DNA of 64,000 bases, taken from positions 1 through 64,000 of the forward strand of contig NZ_NEJH01000004.1 of the NCBI RefSeq assembly GCF_002113025.1. The letters run 5' to 3'. Below are positions 55,305 through 62,991 of this stretch, piece after piece (position 1 is the stretch's first letter; each line of letters begins with the position of its first letter). Origin of the DNA: Pseudomonas sp. B28(2017). GTDB lineage: Bacteria > Pseudomonadota > Gammaproteobacteria > Pseudomonadales > Pseudomonadaceae. The notes below the pieces were generated by a model that made no database searches, was not told the origin of the DNA, and worked only from the letters and a program-made list of their open reading frames with translations. Made by a program: the position numbers and the translations under genes.

Positions 55305-56327
55305 ATGAAAGGAATTTTGCTAGCCCTGGGGCTGCTCGTTACCTCTTTTTCTTCAATGGGAGCCGATATGTCGAACGGCGCGGACAACTTCTACAAAAGC
55401 GAGAAAGTGACCGTTGAAAAGGTCACCTTCAAGAATCAATACGGTATGCAGGTGGCGGGCAACCTGTTCACCCTGAAGGGTCTCAACCCCAAAGCGAAAA
55501 ATGCCGCCATCATCGTCGGCCACCCCATGGGTGCGGTGAAGGAGCAGAGCGCGAACCTGTACGCCACCAAAATGGCCGAGCAGGGCTTTGTCACGCTGTC
55601 GCTGGACTTGTCTTTCTGGGGCGCGAGCGAAGGCACACCTCGCCAGGCAGTCTCGCCAGATATCTACGCAGAAGACTTCAGTGCCGCCGTAGACTTTCTC
55701 GGCACTCGTCCCTTTGTCGACCGTGAGCGTATCGGCGTCATCGGCATCTGCGGCAGTGGCAGCTTCGCTATTAGTGCGGCCAAAATCGATCCACGCCTGA
55801 GGGCAATCGCCACCGTCAGCATGTATGACATGGGTGCGGCAAACCGTAACGGACTCAAACACGCCGTGACGCTCGAACAACGCCAGCAGATCATTCGCGA
55901 AGCGTCCGAGCAACGCTATGCGGAATTCCAGGGTGGCGAAATCCGCTACACCGGCGGCACGCCGCTCAAACTGACCGGCAACGAAGTAGGCGACGAGTTC
56001 TTCGACTTCTATCGCACCCCACGAGGTGAGGTCACTCCGGCAGGCGCAACACCGCAGACAACCACCATGCCGACACTGACCAGCAACGTGAAGTTCATGA
56101 ACTTCTACCCGTTCAATGACATCGAGACTATCTCTCCGCGCCCACTGCTGTTCATTGCTGGTGCCCAAGCCCACTCACGCGAGTTCAGTGAGGATGCCTA
56201 CCAGCGGGCTGCCGAGCCTAAAGAGTTGCTCATTATCCCAGGTGCCGGACACGTGGATCTTTACGACCGGGTCAGCCTCATTCCATTCGCCAAGTTGACC
56301 ACGTTCTTCAAAAGCAACCTGAAGTAG
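55305..56327 (+). CDS. Secreted alpha/beta hydrolase with Cys in the nucleophile position
   Basis: The 340-residue protein has a signal peptide (LLALGLLVTSFSSMGA). It has the oxyanion-type GHPMGAVKEQSANLYA and an elbow IGVIGICGSGSFAISAA, where Cys replaces the usual Ser, as in dienelactone-hydrolase-like enzymes; the Asp is expected after FIAGAQAHS and the His in GAGHVDLYD. AAAGGAA precedes the ATG. It follows the alcohol dehydrogenase by 53 bp and is probably in the same operon. Confidence 0.85.
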   Translation: MKGILLALGLLVTSFSSMGADMSNGADNFYKSEKVTVEKVTFKNQYGMQVAGNLFTLKGLNPKAKNAAIIVGHPMGAVKEQSANLYATKMAEQGFVTLSLDLSFWGASEGTPRQAVSPDIYAEDFSAAVDFLGTRPFVDRERIGVIGICGSGSFAISAAKIDPRLRAIATVSMYDMGAANRNGLKHAVTLEQRQQIIREASEQRYAEFQGGEIRYTGGTPLKLTGNEVGDEFFDFYRTPRGEVTPAGATPQTTTMPTLTSNVKFMNFYPFNDIETISPRPLLFIAGAQAHSREFSEDAYQRAAEPKELLIIPGAGHVDLYDRVSLIPFAKLTTFFKSNLK

Positions 56328-56413
56328 TCCGGTCGGTGCTCTGGCCGGGCATCGATTCTCTCGTAGCCTCGCCCTCGGGGCTACAACGCTTCGTGCAATA
56401 CAGGATTCAAGCA

Positions 56414-57616
56414 ATGACTGATCACCTCCTCCCAGTGCCCCATAAATCATGGGGTGCCGTATTCGCCATGTCGCTCGCCGCCTTCGTGCTCGTGGCATCG
56501 GAGTTCATGCCCGTCAGCCTGCTGACACCGATTGCCGCAGATCTGCATATCACCGAGGGGCAAGCCGGTCAGGGGATCTCCGTTTCGGGGCTGTTTGCCT
56601 TGTTCACCAGCCTTCTTATCCCGCTGGTGGCGACGTGGGTTGACCGTAAACCGCTACTTCTTTCACTGACACTGATGATGGTCCTATCAGGAACAGTGGT
56701 CGCGTTCGCGCCGAACTACTGGGTCTTCATGGTCGGACGAGCACTGATCGGAGTGGCAATAGGCGGCTTCTGGTCATTATCGGCGGCGACGGCCATGCGC
56801 CTGGTACCTGATGATCAGGTCACACGGGCCATGGCAATCGTCAACGGCGGCAACGCTTTGGCGACGGTGATTGCAGCGCCATTGGGCAGTTTTCTCGGTG
56901 CCTTGATTGGCTGGCGCGGTGCATTCTTGTGCGTCATCCCAGTCGCGATAGTCGCCGGTGTCTGGCTGTGGTTAAGCCTTCCAGCGATGAAATCGCACAG
57001 CGGCTCAGGCACTGGAAACGTCTTCAGGTTGATGAAAAGCCTACCGGTCGCGTTAGGCATGGTGGCGGTCAGTGTCTTTTTCATGGGCCAGTTCATGCTG
57101 TTTACCTATTTGCGTCCGTTTCTTGAAACGGTCACGCAGGTCAGTGTTTCCATGCTGTCGCTTATGCTGTTTGTCCTAGGCCTGGCAGGCCTCGCTGGCA
57201 CCTTCCTGATTGAACCGTTTCTGAAAAAGGGCTTACATCGAACGCTGATCGGCATCCCGATGTTGATGGCTGTGATCGCATTGGCGTTAGTCTCGTTCGG
57301 TGGTACAGCGCTGAGTGTCACCATGTTGCTGGGATTCTGGGGATTGGTCGCAACTGCAGCGCCTGTAGGCTGGTGGACATGGCTGGCGAAAACACTACCG
57401 CAAGAGGCAGAGGCTGGAGGCGGACTGATGGTTGCAATCATCCAGTTCGCTATCGCTGCAGGTGCGACCGTGGGTGGCATCGTATTTGATTTGAGTGGAT
57501 ATCAAGCCACATTCGAATTGAGTGCAGCTTTACTTGTTGTCGCCGGCGCCCTTGCTGTATTGGCAGCGCGTGGGGCATCACAGAAGCCTCTTTTTTCCCG
57601 TAGCGTTGCAGCATAA
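56414..57616 (+). CDS. MFS efflux transporter (DHA1 type)
   Basis: The 400-residue transporter has ~12 helices, starting FAMSLAAFVLVASEFMPVSLLTPI, and the motif-A-like loop LVATWVDRKPLL. It resembles the YdhP/SotB group of sugar or drug exporters. The ATG at 56414 begins the first helix; the frame opens earlier. Same strand as the two genes before, 86 bp after the hydrolase. Confidence 0.9.
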   Translation: MTDHLLPVPHKSWGAVFAMSLAAFVLVASEFMPVSLLTPIAADLHITEGQAGQGISVSGLFALFTSLLIPLVATWVDRKPLLLSLTLMMVLSGTVVAFAPNYWVFMVGRALIGVAIGGFWSLSAATAMRLVPDDQVTRAMAIVNGGNALATVIAAPLGSFLGALIGWRGAFLCVIPVAIVAGVWLWLSLPAMKSHSGSGTGNVFRLMKSLPVALGMVAVSVFFMGQFMLFTYLRPFLETVTQVSVSMLSLMLFVLGLAGLAGTFLIEPFLKKGLHRTLIGIPMLMAVIALALVSFGGTALSVTMLLGFWGLVATAAPVGWWTWLAKTLPQEAEAGGGLMVAIIQFAIAAGATVGGIVFDLSGYQATFELSAALLVVAGALAVLAARGASQKPLFSRSVAA

Positions 57617-57662
57617 CTACGAGCGCGCGCCCTTACCCTTAGGCATCGGCGTGACTCAGTCT

Positions 57663-58541
57663 CTATGCCAACTGCATTAACGCTTCTTCCACTTCAGCTA
57701 CCATCCGATTGCCCTTGGCGCCTGGCAGCTTCCAGGCCGCGATGACCATGTTGAGTGGAATGGATCGATCAATCGGCGCAACAAGCTCACCACTGTCCAG
57801 ATACCGCTGGATGAGGCTACGGCGGCCAATCAGTACCCCTGCCGCCAGCAAGGCTTGCTGTACGGCGATGGAGTACAAGGAAAAACCGGGCCCACGGGCT
57901 ACGAACTTCTGACCGGGCATGACTGAGCGAGTCCATATCTCCCAGTCACTCCATCCCACATCCGCGATACACCGGACATTGGCAAGATCATCAGGTTGGG
58001 TGATCCGTGACGCCAGCGCAGGTACGCAGACCGGTAGCACTTCCTCGACGGCAAGCATGCGCTGTCCGCGTTCCAGTTGCTCGGTGTAGAAAAGGCACAG
58101 GTCGAACGGGCTGCGTTTAAGGTTGGGAGGCTCATCGACTGCAGTAACCGATATTTCAATTGGTGCCAGGATTTCGGTGAGCCGGGGAAGGCGCGGCCCA
58201 ATCCACAATTCCGCCAATGCGGGGGAAGTGACGATATGTACCCGCTGTGGTGCAGATAGTCGCCGAAGGGTTCGAGCGGCTTCCTCCACGGCATCGAATG
58301 CCTCGATGAATTGCTCCTTCACGCTCTCGCCCAGTGCCGTCAGCCTCACACCCTTTGCATGACGCTCGAACAGGGCTGCGCCGTATTCATTTTCCAGGGC
58401 CTTGACCTGTGCCGCGATGGCGCCTGGCGTCACCTTCAACTCATTGGCCGCCCTGGCGAAACCGCCAAGACGGGCAGACGCCTCAAAAGCGCGTAGAGCA
58501 TTCAGTTGCAATGTGTGCCTTACGGGCGAGTCCAGATACAT
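57663..58541 (-). CDS. LysR-family regulator (GcvA-like)
   Basis: The 292-residue protein has the start LQLNALRAFEASARLGGFARAANELKVTPGAIAAQVKALE, as in GcvA/AmpR-type regulators. It is divergent from azlCD across ~146 bp and probably regulates it. Confidence 0.92.
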   Translation of the reverse strand: MYLDSPVRHTLQLNALRAFEASARLGGFARAANELKVTPGAIAAQVKALENEYGAALFERHAKGVRLTALGESVKEQFIEAFDAVEEAARTLRRLSAPQRVHIVTSPALAELWIGPRLPRLTEILAPIEISVTAVDEPPNLKRSPFDLCLFYTEQLERGQRMLAVEEVLPVCVPALASRITQPDDLANVRCIADVGWSDWEIWTRSVMPGQKFVARGPGFSLYSIAVQQALLAAGVLIGRRSLIQRYLDSGELVAPIDRSIPLNMVIAAWKLPGAKGNRMVAEVEEALMQLA

Positions 58542-58687
58542 GTCGTTAGCCTCATTTTTTCTAGGCCTAATATTTCAGAAATCTGCCGTTGTTCCCAGTT
58601 GGCCCGAGCTTTATTTTGATCAGGCCTTCCTTGCTGACGCGAGTCGCAACGCGCAGCCATCAGTCTGATCACAATCAAGGAATTCAA

Positions 58688-59425
58688 ATGAACTATCGAA
58701 GTGAGACACATGCGTTCATGCACGGTGCTCACACCGCCTCCCCATTCACCACCGGGATCATTCCTTTCGGCTTGATCGCTGGTGTCAGCGCTGCCGGGAT
58801 GGGGATGTCACTCACCACCACCATGGGCATGACGCTGCTTTTCTATTCCGGCTCGGCGCAGATAGCGGTACTGCAGTTACTGCAAAATGGTGCCTTGCCG
58901 GTGACCATGGTGATCACCGCACTGGTGATCAATCTTCGCTTTCTGATGTACAGCGCATCGCTGGCGCCTCACCTGCACCACTTGCCCCGGCACAAGACCT
59001 GGCCTCTGTCCTATCTGCTCGCCGACCAGGTTTTCGCGCTGTTCAGCCTGAGAACAGCCTCTGGCGAACTGGGACGGTACGCTTTTCACTATTACGTCGG
59101 GGCGGCGATCACGATGTGGCTCGGCTGGACGCTTGCGGTGCTGGCGGGAGTCATCCTGGGTGCGCGCATCCCCGAAGCCTGGTCATTGGGCTTTGCGATT
59201 CCGCTGTCATTTCTGGCGCTGCTGATCCCCAGCATTCGTAGTGCTGCCACGCTCTGCGCCGCCCTGGTGGGAGGTGCGCTGGCGGTGCTGGCAGTCGATT
59301 TACCCTACAACCTGGGCATGCTGACGGCATCCCTTGGCGGGGTCATCGCCGGGCTTACCGTCGAGCACCTGCGAAAAGACATGGATACCGTACGCGGCAA
59401 CGACGCCGAACAGGAGGCATCATGA
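58688..59425 (+). CDS. azlC: AzlC-family branched-chain amino-acid exporter subunit
   Basis: The 245-residue membrane protein has the AzlC text SPFTTGIIPFGLIAGVSA and LLFYSGSAQIAVLQLL, and about seven helices. ATG at 58688 follows AAGGAA. Its stop overlaps azlD. AzlCD exports branched-chain amino acids in characterised bacteria; the actual substrate here is unknown. Confidence 0.92.
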   Translation: MNYRSETHAFMHGAHTASPFTTGIIPFGLIAGVSAAGMGMSLTTTMGMTLLFYSGSAQIAVLQLLQNGALPVTMVITALVINLRFLMYSASLAPHLHHLPRHKTWPLSYLLADQVFALFSLRTASGELGRYAFHYYVGAAITMWLGWTLAVLAGVILGARIPEAWSLGFAIPLSFLALLIPSIRSAATLCAALVGGALAVLAVDLPYNLGMLTASLGGVIAGLTVEHLRKDMDTVRGNDAEQEAS

Positions 59426-59748
59426 GTGAGCTCTCCCAGTGGGGCCTGTTCCTGCTGATCGGCGCCGGCACCTTCGCTATTCGTCTGTCGTTTATCGAGT
59501 TTTATGGAAGCTTGCGCATTCCACCGCTGCTGCGCCGTGCCTTGCTGTACGTGCCAGCGAGCGTGTTGGCCGCGCTGGTCTTGCCGGCGGTGGTGTACCC
59601 GGATCGACAGTCAGCGTTCGACTGGAGCAACCCGCAAATTCCCGCCGCCATCCTAGCAGGCCTGGTTGCCTGGCGAACCAAAAGCACCTTGCTCACGCTG
59701 GTGGTCGGTCTGGGAGCATTGTGGGCACTGAAAAACTTGGGTGCCTAG
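59422..59748 (+). CDS. azlD: AzlD-family exporter subunit
   Basis: The 108-residue four-helix membrane protein has the AzlD pattern LLIGAGTFAIRLSFIEF and RALLYVPASVLAALVLPAVV. It overlaps azlC by 4 bp (ATGA) and completes the two-subunit exporter. Confidence 0.92.
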   Translation: MSELSQWGLFLLIGAGTFAIRLSFIEFYGSLRIPPLLRRALLYVPASVLAALVLPAVVYPDRQSAFDWSNPQIPAAILAGLVAWRTKSTLLTLVVGLGALWALKNLGA

Positions 59749-59834
59749 CAATCTATTGATTGTTCCGTCGCGTAATCGACACCTGCAAGAACTCGACTGA
59801 TGGCACTGAACACTGACCTGAAAAGGAATAGAAG

Positions 59835-60443
59835 ATGCTCTACTTTCAGGAAATGCTAGGCATTGCCGTGTTTTCAATAACCGGGGTGCTGGCTATCCAA
59901 AAAGCCGATGTCGACTTATTCGGTGCTGTGGTGCTCGGCATCATCACCGCTATCGGTGGCGGCACCCTACGAGATCTGCTGCTGGATCTACCGATCTTCT
60001 GGATCGCAGATTTCAATTACATTTGGGCTGCATTGGTTGCCGCACTGCTAGCGTTTTTTCTGACCCAACGATTACAACGACGTTACCGCCTGCTGCTCTA
60101 TCTCGATGGTTTGGCCGCTGCTCTGTTTGGGCTGGCCGCTACTGAGAAAGTACTGGATTTGCAGCTCGCCGCACCTTTGGCAGTGATGATGGGTGTGCTG
60201 ACCAGCATTGGAGGCGGTATAGCACGCGATGTCCTGGCGGGAAGAGTTTCACTGTTGATGTCTCGGGAGATATACGCCACGCCAATCTTGTTAGGGTGCA
60301 CCCTGTATGTTGTGTTGCGCAATATCTTCCCATCGGTCTGGGTCGCCGGTTGGATCGCTTTGAGTTTCACCTTCGGTCTGAGGTTTTTGGCCATCTACCT
60401 GCATCTTCAAATGCCAGCGATTTTCTCGACAAAACAGGGATAA
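59835..60443 (+). CDS. TRIC-type trimeric channel protein (UPF0126, YicG-like)
   Basis: The 202-residue membrane protein is built of two related halves, each with a Gly-rich loop: ITAIGGGTLRDLLLDLPIFW and LTSIGGGIARDVLAGRV. This is the signature of the bacterial TRIC/UPF0126 family, proposed cation channels. It appears as a single gene 86 bp after azlD. Confidence 0.92.
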   Translation: MLYFQEMLGIAVFSITGVLAIQKADVDLFGAVVLGIITAIGGGTLRDLLLDLPIFWIADFNYIWAALVAALLAFFLTQRLQRRYRLLLYLDGLAAALFGLAATEKVLDLQLAAPLAVMMGVLTSIGGGIARDVLAGRVSLLMSREIYATPILLGCTLYVVLRNIFPSVWVAGWIALSFTFGLRFLAIYLHLQMPAIFSTKQG

Positions 60444-60584
60444 TTCGCCCATAGCCTCCGAAACCAGACATCGCTATCCGTTAAACCTTCAGCTTTTACT
60501 GCATCTAATGGCTGACTGGTCAGTACTCACGTGGTGCTCGATTTGATCTGAACTTCGACATTGATTGGCGCTACTCAACCATTT

Positions 60585-60686
60585 GCCGGCGTTCTTCGGC
60601 GTGAAAACGTGATCAAGTGGATGGATCGCACCACCGGCATGATCTTTGTTCTGTTCGCAGCTCGGCTTGCCTTCAGCAAGCGTTGA
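60585..60686 (+). pseudogene. LysE/RhtB exporter C-terminal remnant
   Basis: A short frame ending in TGA at 60684 reads LRRENVIKWMDRTTGMIFVL and FAARLAFSKR, the ending of LysE/RhtB exporters, where a basic turn precedes the last helix and a serine/arginine tail. Nothing of the preceding helices remains. The rest of 60444-61019 shows no gene. Confidence 0.45.
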
Positions 60687-61076
60687 AAACGGCATTTCCC
60701 ACGTTGCAGCGATGAACATCCGGGCCGATTGCCGCCTTTCGCAACAGACATGTCGAAAGCTGCCAGTTGCGACGTGACGCAATCGACCCCGTGCAGTCTT
60801 CTTCCATTAACTATCAGCAACGGTAGAGCCAGTCTCTTACGGGCTCTGCCTGGAGATATGTAGCGGATACGTGGAGTTTCATACCCGAAGAGGAAAACGC
60901 TCCTCCCTATTAACGATGCAATCGTGCACGCCTCGCAACCCGATGCTCTTGAGCACCCCGCTAAGGAGCACTCTACGTTAACACCCCTACCACCCGACCA
61001 GCGAATGATCTAAATCCTCAGTGGGGCAAAAAGTGGGGCCAAAATCAGCTCCGCGAAAAAACGATGAGCCATAAAA

Positions 61077-61106
61077 AAATCCAGTCACCGCTAAGTGACT
61101 GGATTT
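61077..61106 (-). terminator. Rho-independent terminator of the tRNA-Pro fragment
   Basis: The arms AAATCCAGTCAC and GTGACTGGATTT enclose a 6-base loop and have an A-run on the left, so on the minus strand the hairpin is followed by T's. It lies 14 bp beyond the tRNA 3' end and is probably the native tRNA terminator. GTGGGGCAAAAAGTGGGGC lies just beyond, at 61021-61039. Confidence 0.8.
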
Positions 61107-61119
61107 CTTGAAAAATAAA

Positions 61120-61170
61120 TGGTCGGGACGGAGTGATTCGAACACTCGACCCCTAGCACCCCATGCCGGG
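61120..61170 (-). tRNA. 3' half of a tRNA-Pro(GGG) gene, probable att site
   Basis: On the minus strand this reads anticodon loop ATGGGGT (61164-61158, anticodon GGG), a variable region, a perfect T-arm GAGTG-TTCGAAT-CACTC (61147-61131), the 3' acceptor strand and CCA (61122-61120). The 5' acceptor strand and D-arm are absent, and the anticodon stem is already imperfect, so the gene is broken there. Such 3' halves are left when an integrase inserts an element in a tRNA gene. Because the terminator is on the left, the element should lie to the right. Confidence 0.7.
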
Positions 61171-61374
61171 GACTATATCGACGTAACTTATTGTTTTTCA
61201 AGGAATATTTTCTATTTCCAACTCAGCAAAACATCCTCTTTTTTGTACTTTTGCAAACGGTAATCCGCGGCTTGCAGCAGAGGTTTTGCGCAGCCGTTCA
61301 GCGCTCAGCGAGGACGTCTTGATGGTCTATGCTCGATTGGCTTGGACTGCCCCAGGCCTACCAAAAGGAAATTG

Positions 61375-61554
61375 ATGATGGCTGATGATCTGAAAAACCG
61401 TGGCCCGAAAGACAGAGCTCGCGTGAACACATCTGAGGCTTGGGAATTGAAGTACTGGACGAAGGAATTCGGCGTCACCGAGGATCAGCTAAAAGCCGCT
61501 GTGAAAGCGGTCGGGCCGATGGTGACTGACGTACGCAAGAAGCTCGGCAAGTAA
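61375..61554 (+). CDS. DUF3606 small protein
   Basis: The 59-residue protein with MADDLKNRGPKDRARVNTSE and WELKYWTKEFGVTEDQLKAA, then VGPMVTDVRKKLG, is the full DUF3606 pattern. AAGGAA precedes two adjacent ATGs (61375, 61378). Function unknown; common on pseudomonad genomes and mobile regions. A terminator follows. Confidence 0.88.
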   Translation: MMADDLKNRGPKDRARVNTSEAWELKYWTKEFGVTEDQLKAAVKAVGPMVTDVRKKLGK

Positions 61555-61561
61555 AGCAATG

Positions 61562-61587
61562 AAGCCCCGTGGATACCGCGGGGCTTT
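61562..61587 (+). terminator. Rho-independent terminator
   Basis: The arms AAGCCCCG and CGGGGCTT with TTT lie 8 bp after the DUF3606 stop. The following 300 bp to the SYLF gene hold nothing recognisable. Confidence 0.8.
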
Positions 61588-61898
61588 TGTGACAGGTTAA
61601 AGCCCACCATGTCAAGGCGACCAAGAAACCTACGTAAGTAGTTGATATAAAAAGGAAAAGCGGTGTTTTCAAGCAGATACAAAAACCCCGTAACGCCCCA
61701 TAAGAATCAATTACTTAGCGTTGTATATTCCTACAGTAGTAGCCCTTCCACCGGCGTCCTGTCGACACGAAACCACACCTCTTTCCACCTGTAACTTTTT
61801 CGTTGGCCATGGTTTGACCAACTCCGCATTCTTGACGGCAACGAGGAGGCTCGCTAGCTGTCGCTTGAGCCTCCAGCTGAAGCGACCGACCGACGGGT

Positions 61899-62468
61899 TC
61901 AGCGATCGATCTTAGTAATTTTTGAACCCTGCAGTCCCAGCCCGGCCATTAAGCCCTTTTGATCAAAGATGAACGCATAAACATCAGACTGAGCCGTTGA
62001 AGTAGTCAGCGACTTAGCCATGCCTGAATCTACGACCACGATGCTTGGGCCCACGCCGACCTCAAATCCATGAACATTTTTCAGATCGTTCATGGCTGAA
62101 TAGGTCATGAAAAACATCACGTAACCAAACTTCTGCGCGCCCGCCTGAAGACCGTATGAGGCTGCAGTGGTCGAGTAGTATCCCGTGACTTTGCCGTTCT
62201 CGATCAATTCGCCTTCGCCATGCTGTGCACCGACGATGAGACCCGCTTTCAGCACATCCGGGAAAACAAGGATACCCTTGGCTTTCTGCGCTAGGACACG
62301 CGCTTCCGGCGTACTGATATATAAACTCTTTAACGCCGCTTTTGCCTCCTGATCCATCTGAGCGTTCGCAGCCTTCACACTAGAGGCGGAAGTCGATTGA
62401 TCCGTTTGGCACCCCGCAACGATCGCGAAGATAGAAACCAATGCCATTATTTGAAGGTGTCTGATCAT
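61899..62468 (-). CDS. SYLF-domain lipoprotein (Ysc84-like)
   Basis: The 189-residue protein has a lipoprotein signal (FAIVAGCQTD) and a SYLF domain (ARVLAQKAKGILVFPDVLKA, GYYSTTAASYGLQAGAQKFG, GVGPSIVVVDSG). SYLF domains bind lipids. It is encoded alone, converging on the DUF3606 gene. Confidence 0.9.
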   Translation of the reverse strand: MIRHLQIMALVSIFAIVAGCQTDQSTSASSVKAANAQMDQEAKAALKSLYISTPEARVLAQKAKGILVFPDVLKAGLIVGAQHGEGELIENGKVTGYYSTTAASYGLQAGAQKFGYVMFFMTYSAMNDLKNVHGFEVGVGPSIVVVDSGMAKSLTTSTAQSDVYAFIFDQKGLMAGLGLQGSKITKIDR

Positions 62469-62723
62469 GAGGAATACTCTTTTTCTAACTCCGCCACCGA
62501 TGAACCTGCGTGACGACAGCCGTTGCTGATTAACGTTTCACAGGTTCGACTTTATTACGTGGTACTCATAGACAATTGGACTTTAGCCCTGCTAAGCGCT
62601 TGGTCAAATACGATGCGATGAACGCTACGGTTCGGCCCAGCAACCCCAGGTAGATTGGACAGCCTTTCAGCTCCTCCCCCGGTGTATTACCGACCGTCCC
62701 CTCACCCCTCCGCGTTTGACGAC

Positions 62724-62732
62724 TGATACGCT
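62724..62732 (+). promoter_or_regulatory. Extended -10 promoter of small orphan gene copy 3
   Basis: TGATACGCT fits TGnTAnnnT, 23 bp before the ATG at 62756; same element and spacing as for copy 2. Confidence 0.5.
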
Positions 62733-62755
62733 GAAATCTCCACGGAGGATTCGCG

Positions 62756-62965
62756 ATGCCAAACTCTGACCTGCTTCCTTCCCTGCTGTTCAAGCTCAAC
62801 GGAAACCAACTCGCCCTCGAGGCCGCCATCATGGAACTTTCGAACTGGGGCGAGCAGCAAGTTTCAGCCGACGTCGCCGACAACGTGCGAGGTGCCCTGG
62901 AAGCCATCGACAAGAACGAAGAGTTCATCAAGATGACGCTCGCGGTGATGATGGCGCCGGAGTGA
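62756..62965 (+). CDS. Small orphan protein, family copy 3
   Basis: The 69-residue protein begins MPNSDLLPSLLFKLNGNQLA and contains LEAAIMELSNWGEQ and VRGALEAIDKNEEFIKMTLA. It is about 74% identical to copy 2 by hand alignment. GGAGG precedes the ATG at 62756. Predicted soluble and helical; no known function. It converges on umuC, 26 bp away. Confidence 0.83.
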   Translation: MPNSDLLPSLLFKLNGNQLALEAAIMELSNWGEQQVSADVADNVRGALEAIDKNEEFIKMTLAVMMAPE

Positions 62966-62991
62966 GCACGTTCTACGCGCCCCGGCACTCA

